Positions 17,756 through 25,677 of a DNA stretch of 64,000 bases are shown piece by piece. The notes under the pieces were generated by a model, which saw only the letters and a program-made list of their open reading frames with translations, made no database searches and was not told the origin of the DNA. Position numbers and translations under genes: made by a program. The stretch is from assembly GCA_018816765.1 (NCBI GenBank), contig JAHIUX010000073.1, positions 1 through 64,000 of the forward strand, written 5' to 3'. The first letter of the stretch is position 1. Each line of letters opens with the position of its first letter. This stretch comes from Bacteroidota bacterium (GTDB lineage Bacteria > Bacteroidota > Bacteroidia > Bacteroidales > F082).

Positions 17756-18324
17756 GGATAAACTGACAGGGTCAGTATGATGTTCACATTGTACACATCG
17801 GGCGCCAGCATTTGCTCAAGCAGGCTTTGGTTGTTCATATTGCCCCGTTTTGTACCCATTTCCCAGTTCATTGTAAAGGCATTCTGTATGCCCCAGCCCC
17901 GGTTGCTTCCGCTGCCCTTTGTGAGCACTGTGACTTCGCTGCTCTGAAGTGCCTGTGGCAGCGTTTTGGCATAGTTCACAATGTGGGTTCCGTCGTCAAG
18001 GTTTGTTCCTGTCGACAAAATGGTCAGGCCTACATTGTCGAGTGGCATCTGGTGAGTGCCATCGTTTTCGCCGTAAAAGATGTTCTGGTCGGCATTTACC
18101 TGCAGCTTCCAGTCGTAAATTGAACCAACGCGGATGAAGGATGACTGACCCGCGTTCATGATGCCATTTTTATACTCCGCGATTTCATCAAAGTTAAACA
18201 CAATGCTGTATCCTGAAACAATGTTCAGTGAAAGTGAAGGATTGGGCGGCGGAATATCCTGCGCCTTCACTCCGTGAAGCAGTAGCATCATGGCTATGCA
18301 AAAAACAAGCCTGTAGTGTTTCAT
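17752..18324 (-). CDS. Secreted pilin-like beta protein, paralogue 2
   Basis: A 190-residue protein with a signal peptide (MKHYRLVFCIAMMLLLHGVKAQ). It shares the family pattern: YDWKLQVNA, MPLDNVGL, LQSSEVTVLTKGSG, NAFTMNWEMGTKRGNMN and a closing strand VYNVNIILTLSVYP. It matches the product at 14330 in motif order and spacing but lacks the two cysteines. Its stop overlaps the sensor kinase start by four bases, so kinase level may follow the translation of this subunit. It lies 12 bp after the MORN-repeat gene. A minor fibre subunit or adaptor role is inferred; no database family is claimed. Confidence 0.68.
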   Translation of the reverse strand: MKHYRLVFCIAMMLLLHGVKAQDIPPPNPSLSLNIVSGYSIVFNFDEIAEYKNGIMNAGQSSFIRVGSIYDWKLQVNADQNIFYGENDGTHQMPLDNVGLTILSTGTNLDDGTHIVNYAKTLPQALQSSEVTVLTKGSGSNRGWGIQNAFTMNWEMGTKRGNMNNQSLLEQMLAPDVYNVNIILTLSVYP

Positions 18325-18336
18325 TGTTCTGTTTGT

Positions 18337-19545
18337 TTATCTGGCCGAAGGACCCTTTATCTGACGAACCAACTGGTTGTCGATGAATTCGGACTGCTCC
18401 AGTATTTTCCCGGTGGTGTCGTAAGCGGTCAGGATGCCCTCCAGTTTTCCCAGCGTATAGTACAGATCGAGCTGAACAATGCCATTGGGGTGAAAATGTA
18501 CCCAATGTCCCTGTTGTTTGTTGTCCTCAAAGTTCCCCTGTGACCTGACTTTCCCGTTGTTGTGAAAGAACTGCCAGGGACCTTCGGCTTTGCCAGCCTT
18601 GTATTTTCCAAGCTGTTTCTGCTCGCCGTTGTCATGGAAAACCTTCCACATGCCTTCGGGCAGGTTGTTCACATAATTTCCCTCAATATACAATTGCCCG
18701 TTCTCGAAATAATAATCCCATGTTCCGCTGAGGTTACCATCCGCATAGTTTCCTTTCTGCTCGGCCTGGCCGCTGCGGAAGTATTTGGTATACGGCCCGT
18801 TGATCCTTCCCTGGCGGTAAACACAGGCAATTTTAAGGCTGCCATCATCATAAAACACCTTGTAAGGCCCTTCGATGCTGAAGTTCTGATAGGCGTACCG
18901 CATTTCGGGCTGGCCATTGTCATAATAAGCCATATAATCACCATAAAATTGCTGTCCCTGTCTGCTGCCCTTTTCCTTGATGTTCCCTGAAGGATAATAT
19001 TTTTCGAAAGGTCCGTCGGGCAAGCTATCGCGGTACTGCATGCGGAAACTTAGCTTTCCGTCAATGTCGTAGCCCATTGTCGGGCCATTGAGCCGGTTTG
19101 CCGAATAGGATCGCTCTTCCTGTATGTTTCCATTCGGATAATACAGCCTGATGACCCCATTCAGGCTGTCGTTAAGGTATGTGCCGGCATATTTAAGCCC
19201 TCCGCCTTCGAAGTATTGTTCAAACGAACCCTGTTTCAAGCCCTGAACATACCAGACCCTGCTCTTCACCTGTCCAAACAGGTAATAGCTTGTCCACAGG
19301 CTGTCAGCAAGGCCATGGTTGTAATATCCGCGTTGTTTGATGTCCCCGTTTGGAAAGTAAAAGGCGGCCAGTCCTGTCTTTATGGTGTCGCCTCTGGCTT
19401 CATCCGGATACCAGTGCGTGATGCCTGAGATTTTTGTGCGGGCTACGTCATAAAAACTGCTATCTGTTCTGGTCACAGGTTGCGCAATAAGGCATACCGA
19501 CCAGAACAGCAGCGTGAAAACAAGGCTTGTTTTTATGAACTGCAT
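18337..19545 (-). CDS. Secreted MORN/YwqK-like repeat protein
   Basis: The 402-residue protein has a signal peptide ending near IAQ (residue 22) and then about fourteen repeats of roughly 23 residues. The pattern is G-x-W/F-x-x-Y/F-x-x-N/S-G-x-x-x-x-x-G-x-Y/F, for example GTWDYYFENGQLYIEGNY and GMWKVFHDNGEQKQLGKY. These match the MORN-variant repeats of YwqK-type proteins, which make an extended beta solenoid. No catalytic residues are apparent. It sits between the chaperone-like gene (10 bp upstream) and a pilin-like gene, so it is part of the same unit. A scaffold or surface spacer is plausible. YwqK-like immunity to a toxin is less likely because no toxin gene is nearby. Confidence 0.8.
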   Translation of the reverse strand: MQFIKTSLVFTLLFWSVCLIAQPVTRTDSSFYDVARTKISGITHWYPDEARGDTIKTGLAAFYFPNGDIKQRGYYNHGLADSLWTSYYLFGQVKSRVWYVQGLKQGSFEQYFEGGGLKYAGTYLNDSLNGVIRLYYPNGNIQEERSYSANRLNGPTMGYDIDGKLSFRMQYRDSLPDGPFEKYYPSGNIKEKGSRQGQQFYGDYMAYYDNGQPEMRYAYQNFSIEGPYKVFYDDGSLKIACVYRQGRINGPYTKYFRSGQAEQKGNYADGNLSGTWDYYFENGQLYIEGNYVNNLPEGMWKVFHDNGEQKQLGKYKAGKAEGPWQFFHNNGKVRSQGNFEDNKQQGHWVHFHPNGIVQLDLYYTLGKLEGILTAYDTTGKILEQSEFIDNQLVRQIKGPSAR

Positions 19546-19554
19546 GCCAACAGT

Positions 19555-20364
19555 CTACTTAACCTCAACATCAATCTGCACCCCGTCGAGTTCCTCATTG
19601 TGGCCATAGTCGAGTACTGCTGCAACGGCATATTTTCCTTTCACCAGGGGTTTATCGAAGGTATAGCTGATCTGTTTGTTTGACTCAGGCAGCAGCATAA
19701 ACTCAGTGGGTGTGGAGGTTACTTCTTCGGCTGTCATCAGGTTCGAAATGGTGAAATACACCTTGCAGTTCAGGATTTTATCGCCTGTGTTGATGACCTG
19801 AGAAGTGTAGGTCCGTCTTCCTTCAGCATCCACGATTTCCTTAAGGCCTTCAATTGTTCCTTTATAGAGCTTATTCGTCGGTGCCGACTGATAAATTGGG
19901 ATGGCAATGCGCACGGCAACCTGAAGTCCCATCTGCACTTCCTTGTCGACGGCCTTCACGCCGGTTTTTTCTTCGGCCGACTGTACAAAGAGGACGGCCC
20001 ATTTTGTCGAGCTGTTGTCGCCGGGAACGAGCATGGTTACATTCACATTGGCCGATTCGTTTGGCTGCAGGGTGACAAGGGCAGGCGAAACGGTAATCCA
20101 CTCGGCACAGGAGCGTCCGGTGCTTCCGGGGGCCAGGTACTTGGTTTCTCCCTTTTCATCCACCAGCCAATCAGCCAGGTTGAACACAAAATTCTGGGGT
20201 ACCTTGGCCTTGTTCCTTACATACACCTGCTGTGTTTGTGAGGCACCGGCATTTACATTAAACATCATTGTTCCCGGAGTAACTTCCAGTTCCTGTGCAT
20301 GGATAACAAGCACAGATAATAGCGCTGCAAAAGTCAGCAAGAGAGGGGTGAATTGCTTTTTCAT
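19555..20364 (-). CDS. Pilus-chaperone-like Ig-fold protein
   Basis: A 269-residue secreted protein (MKKQFTPLLLTFAALLSVLVIHAQ) with two beta-sandwich parts. The first, after LEVTPGTMMFNVNAG, has VYVRNKAKVPQNFVFNLADW, a SCAEWITVSPALVTLQPNESANVNVTM-type strand pair and a WAVLFVQSAEE strand. The second (about 160-269) ends with GKYAVAAVLDYG. This order resembles PapD-type periplasmic chaperones and COG1470/DUF916-like domains. Chaperone residues such as the PapD Arg-Lys pair cannot be assigned with certainty. I chose the ATG at 20364 because it starts the signal peptide; 24 upstream codons are also open. A -7 box 28 bp upstream makes it the likely first gene of the run down to 15204. Confidence 0.62.
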   Translation of the reverse strand: MKKQFTPLLLTFAALLSVLVIHAQELEVTPGTMMFNVNAGASQTQQVYVRNKAKVPQNFVFNLADWLVDEKGETKYLAPGSTGRSCAEWITVSPALVTLQPNESANVNVTMLVPGDNSSTKWAVLFVQSAEEKTGVKAVDKEVQMGLQVAVRIAIPIYQSAPTNKLYKGTIEGLKEIVDAEGRRTYTSQVINTGDKILNCKVYFTISNLMTAEEVTSTPTEFMLLPESNKQISYTFDKPLVKGKYAVAAVLDYGHNEELDGVQIDVEVK

Positions 20365-20391
20365 TTTTTTTGGGTTGATTGATTTTCTATT

Positions 20392-20399
20392 CAAAGATA
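20392..20399 (-). promoter_or_regulatory. Bacteroidota -7 box for surface operon
   Basis: On the minus strand TATCTTTG matches TAnnTTTG 28 bp before the chaperone-like start. A TTTG at 20413-20416 is nearer than the usual -33 spacing, so only the -7 box is called. Confidence 0.5.
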
Positions 20400-20509
20400 A
20401 TAATTTAACTGCCAAATTGTTACTAATTTTCATCATGCAAAGGTTAATTCTGGGTTTATAGATAATTTTCAGGTATTTGCAATTTATGTGAAGCTGTGTT
20501 TATTGATTC

Positions 20510-22012
20510 CTATAAATTTACTTTGTATTGAAGGAGTTGTTCGCCAACAGCCAGTTGCACAATGTAACAAGCCTTAGGCAGGAACGGCCTGATCGCTACT
20601 GTTTTCGTCAATGTAACCAGGTCAGACGACACAAGCTGGCCAAGCAAATTGTACAGGCTGATGTTGACCTCAACCGGTGTTCCTGGCTTGTGAACAATGG
20701 TGATATCGCCGTTATGCGAAAACACCGAAAAATCGTTGGCTTTGTTGGTGATGCCTTGTTGGTCAGGCTCAAAAACCAGGGTAAAGCGTCTGGGATCATC
20801 GCCTGTGCGATAGTCGAAAACAAGGACCGGGTCCTGAGATAAGGGATGGCTTAAACCGAGTTGCCTATCCCTGATCACATAAGCAACATCAGCCGGGATG
20901 GAGGAAACCGGGCTTACCTTAAGCATGTATTCACCATCGATGTCGGCACTGAAAAACAGGGGCACAGCCAATGCCGGCAGAATACCATCCATTGTGTTGA
21001 TTGCCAGAAAATTATTTTCCATCACTGAGGCCAGTTGTGGCACCACAAGACTCGGGCTGAATAATTTTGCTGCATCAACATCCTGATCGAAACCGGGGCT
21101 TGCACCCGGGATAAAGCGGATAATGGCTTCATCATTGAATCCATTGCCTGAGGCCACAAGTTTCAGTGTGGGCCAGTCCGTTTCGGAGGCTTTGTAATAG
21201 TCAGGTGTGGCCTCCATCTGCCCGACCCTCGCCGAATTGTTAAGGTTGAAAAGGCCGTTTTGCAAGGCCTGTACCCAAAATCCCTGGTTCGACGGAATGA
21301 AGCGTGTTCCGCCATTCAGTCCGATAGGGCTGCCTCCTCCCAGAAAGATCGTGTACACCTGCGTTAGTTCGTTCCAGGTATATTTCGCATCGTTAATCGC
21401 CGATTTGTTCCATCCTGAAGCAGCCAGCCAGTCGACAGGCGATGGATAGGGATTGCCAACCAGGTTCCATCCCTTGTGGCTTTCTGTTTCACCATCGGCA
21501 AGGTTCGTTCTGGTAACCCCTATGTTGAAATTTCCGGTATTCAGATCTCCCGGATTTGCTGAAGAATATGACACAGTGATTGTCGCAGGCAAAAAAACAT
21601 CATAGCCCTGCATGGCATTCAAGGCTCCGGTATGCCACATCCAGCCAAAATTCCAATCGTTTAGCACCTGTGTTTCATCGTACCAGAAAATCAGGTCGGT
21701 TCCGGTGAACAAGCTGCTGTTTGCATTGCTTAGCGGGGCCGAAACATTGTGCCAGGCATTTGCTGATAAATACCTTTCAACGGCCACACTTCCTGTGATA
21801 CCGACACCATTGCTCATGGTCTGATCAACCAAAAAGCCCGACTTCGCGCTGTTTGACCGCAGCGTGAGCGAAGTGCCTACAAATAGCGCAGTCCCGTCTT
21901 TGACCGTGAGCGCACTCCCCGGATTAATCACCACCTGTGCCTGGAGCATAAGGTCACTTCCGCAGAGAACGGCCAGGATGATCAGGGCAATATGTCTGAT
22001 GAGCTGTTTCAT
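20510..22012 (-). CDS. T9SS-sorted cell-surface protein
   Basis: A 500-residue secreted protein whose last ~75 residues look like a type IX secretion type A sorting domain (VNISLYNLLGQLVSSDLVTL, then a final strand ending LLQYKVNL). The body has repeated WNLVGNPYPSPVDW-type blocks common in Bacteroidota surface proteins of beta structure, and no catalytic motif is apparent. The internal ATG at 22012 is preferred because it overlaps the upstream stop by one base (TGATG) and starts the signal peptide MKQLIRHIALIILAVLCG. It is the third gene of a tight unit with the two tail-fibre-like genes. Cargo displayed on the cell surface is well supported; its ligand is unknown. Confidence 0.75.
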   Translation of the reverse strand: MKQLIRHIALIILAVLCGSDLMLQAQVVINPGSALTVKDGTALFVGTSLTLRSNSAKSGFLVDQTMSNGVGITGSVAVERYLSANAWHNVSAPLSNANSSLFTGTDLIFWYDETQVLNDWNFGWMWHTGALNAMQGYDVFLPATITVSYSSANPGDLNTGNFNIGVTRTNLADGETESHKGWNLVGNPYPSPVDWLAASGWNKSAINDAKYTWNELTQVYTIFLGGGSPIGLNGGTRFIPSNQGFWVQALQNGLFNLNNSARVGQMEATPDYYKASETDWPTLKLVASGNGFNDEAIIRFIPGASPGFDQDVDAAKLFSPSLVVPQLASVMENNFLAINTMDGILPALAVPLFFSADIDGEYMLKVSPVSSIPADVAYVIRDRQLGLSHPLSQDPVLVFDYRTGDDPRRFTLVFEPDQQGITNKANDFSVFSHNGDITIVHKPGTPVEVNISLYNLLGQLVSSDLVTLTKTVAIRPFLPKACYIVQLAVGEQLLQYKVNL

Positions 22013-23151
22013 CACCACGACCTCATGATTCTGACAAACAATAAGTTTTCATTGGGAACCAGGTTCACGTTTCCGGTGTTTGTTTGCTGGTTGACCATGA
22101 TTTCGAGGTAATCGCCGGCATTCATATCCACGAGGAATGAACTGCTCACCAGGGTAGCCTTGTCATCGCTTGAGCTGTAGGTAAACGCGTAACATGCGCT
22201 TCTGGGCACATAGTTTGTTCCGTTTAACCTGAGCCGCGAACGGAGTGTTTTGCGCTGGTTGTTGTCGTTCACCAGGCTGAACATATAGTTTATTTCATAG
22301 GTCCCGCCAATGACGACCTGTATCCTGGAGGGGTTAACGGTGTTCGAATGCACAAAGGAGGCCACATCCTTAAATAGCTCCACATCCCAGGGGACGGCTG
22401 TTGGGGTGAGGGTGTTTACATTGATCGAAGATGTTGAGCCTACCTGAATGACCTGCTCCTCAGCAAGGGTGGTCGATATGGTGACAGAAGCCTGGTTATT
22501 GCCATCGTTTGTCACATCTACGGCCCCCCTGAAATTGATGGTGCTGATATTGGGTGCCACCAGCACATTGTTTTCCTTCACATCGAGTGGCAAGGCGATG
22601 TCCCAGGATGCATTTCCAGAGGCGTCTGAAACCAGCACTTTTCCGCTTGCTGCCCCGGTAGGCATGGTAAAAGCAGCTGTTGTCAGGCTGTTCACCCCGC
22701 TCATATTGCCGTTGTCGTCAAGGATAACAACAGAATTCTGCAATTTGTTGCCCGTTGTGCCGTCGAAGCGGGCAACGGCATGATCGGTTGACGAGGCAGG
22801 TCCCTGCACATCAGTTGTTTCCTGTGGTTTAAGCATCTTCCATTCCGATCCGGTCCAAAAATAAAAGCCGGTGGGTTGGTTCGCCCCTGCGTTATAGATC
22901 AGCAGACCTGTTGCCGGAGCCGAAACCGGGCTGGGATTGGCCAGATCGTTGGTCAGGGTGAGCCTGGGAATGAGTAAACCCTTGTTGGAAGAAACAATGT
23001 CGAGGACAGCCGAACCGTCAGGTGTATCGGTCTGAATGCCAACCTGTGCATTGACTGACTGAAGCAGCCATAGGCTGAACAGCAGCAGGAGCAGGTTGCG
23101 GCATGCATCAAGGCGCTGTTGGGGTCGTATTTTAGGGCAATGCATTTTCAT
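22012..23151 (-). CDS. Tail-fibre-like secreted protein with C1q/TNF-like end (A)
   Basis: A 379-residue protein with a signal peptide ending near VNAQ. The N-terminal block (VGIQTDTP, NKGLLIPRLTLT, TGLLIYNAGANQPTGFYFWTG, EWKML) is the widespread Bacteroidota tail-fibre-like module. A middle region about 115-215 (HAVARFDGTTGNKLQNS) resembles phage tail-spike neck sequence. The C-terminal 140 residues form a jelly-roll-like module (VNPSRIQVVIGGTYEINYMFS to LLFVRIMRSW) that recalls C1q/TNF-like trimer heads. About half of it aligns by eye with the next gene upstream. It may form a trimeric adhesin. It starts 8 bp after that gene and overlaps the T9SS-sorted gene by one base. Confidence 0.65.
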   Translation of the reverse strand: MKMHCPKIRPQQRLDACRNLLLLLFSLWLLQSVNAQVGIQTDTPDGSAVLDIVSSNKGLLIPRLTLTNDLANPSPVSAPATGLLIYNAGANQPTGFYFWTGSEWKMLKPQETTDVQGPASSTDHAVARFDGTTGNKLQNSVVILDDNGNMSGVNSLTTAAFTMPTGAASGKVLVSDASGNASWDIALPLDVKENNVLVAPNISTINFRGAVDVTNDGNNQASVTISTTLAEEQVIQVGSTSSINVNTLTPTAVPWDVELFKDVASFVHSNTVNPSRIQVVIGGTYEINYMFSLVNDNNQRKTLRSRLRLNGTNYVPRSACYAFTYSSSDDKATLVSSSFLVDMNAGDYLEIMVNQQTNTGNVNLVPNENLLFVRIMRSW

Positions 23152-23159
23152 AATCGCTC

Positions 23160-24248
23160 TTACAGGTTTCGCATTAATCGGATGAAGAACACATTCTCAT
23201 CGGGCACGAGACGCAGTTCACCATCGTTTGTCTGGCGGTTTGTGATGAGTTCAATATAGTCGTTGGCAGCCAGTTCGATAAGAAAAGAGGAACTGACATG
23301 AGAAATGCGGTTATCGGCGTACTGGTAGGTAAATGAGTACGAAGTGACATGCGGGATGACAGTGCTGCCATTTTTCCTCAACTGGGTCCTGAGTGTTTGG
23401 CGCTTAACGGTTTTATTAATGGCACAAAACATGAAATTTACCTCATAAATGGCGTGACTCCTGACATAAATCCGTCCCGGATTTACCGTGTTTGAATGTG
23501 TGAAGGATCCGGCATCCTTGTAATGCTCGGTTTTCCATTCAATTGTACTTGGAGTTATTGTGTTAATATCAGTTGAGTCAGGGGTTGATAACTGGAGCAC
23601 ATTCTGTGTAACATTGGTCGTATAAAAGGTAACACGGGCTTCATTGCCGCCGGCATCATACACGCCAATGCCAGGATTGAAATTCAGTGCATTCGCATTC
23701 TGCACAATCAGGGAATCGTTCATTTTAATATCGACCGGCGGAGCACCCTGCCAGCTGCCATTGCCATTGGCGTCGGTCACAAGTTGCAATCCCGTGCCCG
23801 GGTTGGTGCTTAAACGGAATTGGTTTGTTGTCAAACGGTTCGATCCGGTGAGGTCGCCATTGTCGGAGACAGCAATAAGCGATGATTGAATCAATTTTCC
23901 GGAGGTTCCGTCGAAACGCACGGCAGCATTGTCAGCAGCGGATGCCGGCCCTGAAACATCAGCCGCAACAGGTGATTTCAGCAACTTCCATTGTGTTCCT
24001 GTCCAGCAGTAAAAGCCCTGGGCCTGGTTGGCTCCGGTGTTAAACACCATTAGGCCTGCAGCCGGTGCCGGTACCGGAGCCGGATCGCTTAAATCAGCAG
24101 TTAATATGATGCGGGGAACAAGCAAGCCTTTGCTCAGGCTATACAACTCAAGCTCAGCAGAAGGCTGGGGCCACAGGGTACCCATGCCAATCTGTGCAGA
24201 TACAGATAAACCTGCTAACAGTCCGTAAATGAGTAATATGTGTTTCAT
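23160..24248 (-). CDS. Tail-fibre-like secreted protein with C1q/TNF-like end (B)
   Basis: A 362-residue paralogue of the next gene, with a signal peptide (MKHILLIYGLLAGLSVSAQ). It keeps SKGLLVPRIILT, GLMVFNTGANQAQGFYCWTG, AAVRFDGTSGKLIQSS, the jelly-roll opener FTHSNTVNPGRIYVRSHAIYE and the end NVFFIRLMRNL. The two proteins agree best in the C-terminal head and diverge in the middle, the pattern of duplicated adhesins with different shafts. It is first in its three-gene unit. No typical -7 box is seen in the 260-bp upstream spacer, which otherwise holds nothing I can name. Function as adhesin is inferred. Confidence 0.65.
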   Translation of the reverse strand: MKHILLIYGLLAGLSVSAQIGMGTLWPQPSAELELYSLSKGLLVPRIILTADLSDPAPVPAPAAGLMVFNTGANQAQGFYCWTGTQWKLLKSPVAADVSGPASAADNAAVRFDGTSGKLIQSSLIAVSDNGDLTGSNRLTTNQFRLSTNPGTGLQLVTDANGNGSWQGAPPVDIKMNDSLIVQNANALNFNPGIGVYDAGGNEARVTFYTTNVTQNVLQLSTPDSTDINTITPSTIEWKTEHYKDAGSFTHSNTVNPGRIYVRSHAIYEVNFMFCAINKTVKRQTLRTQLRKNGSTVIPHVTSYSFTYQYADNRISHVSSSFLIELAANDYIELITNRQTNDGELRLVPDENVFFIRLMRNL

Positions 24249-24512
24249 GCTGTTTTATCCAGAATTTTTTATTCTGTAAAAACAAAAACCATATTACCCT
24301 AAAACACCTTTCGGCGATAAAAGTAAATGTTTTTTAAGCCAATAATTACACGCTAATAAAAATATTTTGAGACAGGTCTTTTCACCTTGTTGTATATATT
24401 TCTTTTTCAATGTTTTAAAAAAGTTCAACATGCGCATTTTACAATGTACAAAACCTGCAAGAGGTGGTATACCGGAAATATTAATCCATAATCCGGGGTA
24501 CAAAGCAGCTTC

Positions 24513-25346
24513 CTAGTCGTAATACGTGAACTGTCGGGTGGAAATTTCAGTGCCCTCGGTAAACAATTGGTTGAAGATGTTGTCGGCGACCTTGCTTTTA
24601 GCCGTTCGCTCAATCCAGTTGCCGTAAGCGTCGGTTTGGTAAGTGTACCTGGTTGTTTGTATCAGGTAATTATTCTTGAACACCTTTTTAAGCTTCAGCC
24701 GTCCGTGCCGGTCATACTGAAATTTTGTCTGCCACACCAGTTCCTTGTTCCCGTGATAGTATTTTGATGAGGTCAGCATCCCGCGATAATCATATTCATA
24801 CGTATAACGTAAGCCAACTTGTCCGTCGCCTTTGATGAACACTTGTTCCACTTTTCGCCCGGTAAACTCATTTTTAATCCTGATGCAGGTATACAACTCC
24901 TGGTAATAAGCATAATACTCCACATCAACAGCTTCGCGGTTTTCACCGACAAGCTTTTGTTCCGAGCGGTCGTAGTTTTCAGCCACAACAAATCCATGTT
25001 CATCCAGCTCATAGCTGATTTTCAGGTAAACGCTGCCATCAGGATTATATTCAGTGGCCGCTAAGGGGAGGTTCATATCTGTGTAATCATACCTTAGGGT
25101 TGAGAGCAAACGGCCATCACGGTAAACATTTACCGATTCAAGCAGTTCATCAATCCCAAAAACACTGAGTGTTTCCACCTTTTTAGCCGGGAGCTCCACT
25201 GCTAATGCATCGAAATAGCGCACGGTCTCATGCAGCGACTTTACCCTTCCGGCATACCCATGTTTTGATGGTGCCGCAGGGTTTGTTTGTCCGGGCAACA
25301 GCTTGCAAACAAACAATAAAACGAATGCCGGCCAGGCGTTTTTCAT
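24513..25346 (-). CDS. Secreted YD/RHS-like beta-hairpin protein
   Basis: The 277-residue protein has a signal peptide (MKNAWPAFVLLFVCKLLPGQ). It then runs through a series of short beta-hairpins of the type Y-x-Y-D-x-x-G-x-L/M (RYTYEYDYRGMLTSSKYY, KFQYDRHGRLKLKKVF, RYTYQTDAYGNWIERT), resembling YD/RHS-type repeats without a toxin end. No enzyme motif is visible. It is flanked by 264 bp and 331 bp of spacer and appears to be transcribed alone. It could be a surface or periplasmic scaffold. I cannot name a family more closely. Confidence 0.6.
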   Translation of the reverse strand: MKNAWPAFVLLFVCKLLPGQTNPAAPSKHGYAGRVKSLHETVRYFDALAVELPAKKVETLSVFGIDELLESVNVYRDGRLLSTLRYDYTDMNLPLAATEYNPDGSVYLKISYELDEHGFVVAENYDRSEQKLVGENREAVDVEYYAYYQELYTCIRIKNEFTGRKVEQVFIKGDGQVGLRYTYEYDYRGMLTSSKYYHGNKELVWQTKFQYDRHGRLKLKKVFKNNYLIQTTRYTYQTDAYGNWIERTAKSKVADNIFNQLFTEGTEISTRQFTYYD

Positions 25347-25677
25347 CGGATGATTTCCAAAATAAGCCCGCTAATATACAATTAATCCCAAATTAATGAG
25401 CAGGAGGCTGCAAAGCCAAACTGGCTGATTTAGTTGAGGTAATCACGAATTAAAGTATGTTTGAAGATAGCACTTGCGAATGAATTACGAAATTTAGCCG
25501 ATTACGCATTCCCAATGCGGAATTTGGGTTAACAGAGGGTTCAGCCATGATTTCCGGCGTTGCCGGTTTTTTCAGCCGGCCTGATTCATGCCTTCCGAAC
25601 GGTCCGGAAGTGATTTCAGAAATCAAGTCCGGCGGCATGGCAGCGGTTAGGTTTGCAGATTGAATGAAGCAATGAAA
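25347..25677. other. Spacer without recognised gene
   Basis: Apart from a short GC-rich hairpin (CCGGC at 25554-25558, GCCGG at 25562-25566, then six T on the plus strand) I see nothing here. No plus-strand gene precedes that hairpin. Confidence 0.5.

Noticed and set aside
18337-19545. YwqK-type antitoxin of a toxin-immunity pair
   Set aside because: It has a signal peptide and no toxin gene is adjacent; the context is a surface locus.
25554-25572. GC hairpin with six T as a plus-strand terminator
   Set aside because: No plus-strand gene lies upstream and the stem has only five pairs; kept only as a note in the spacer.
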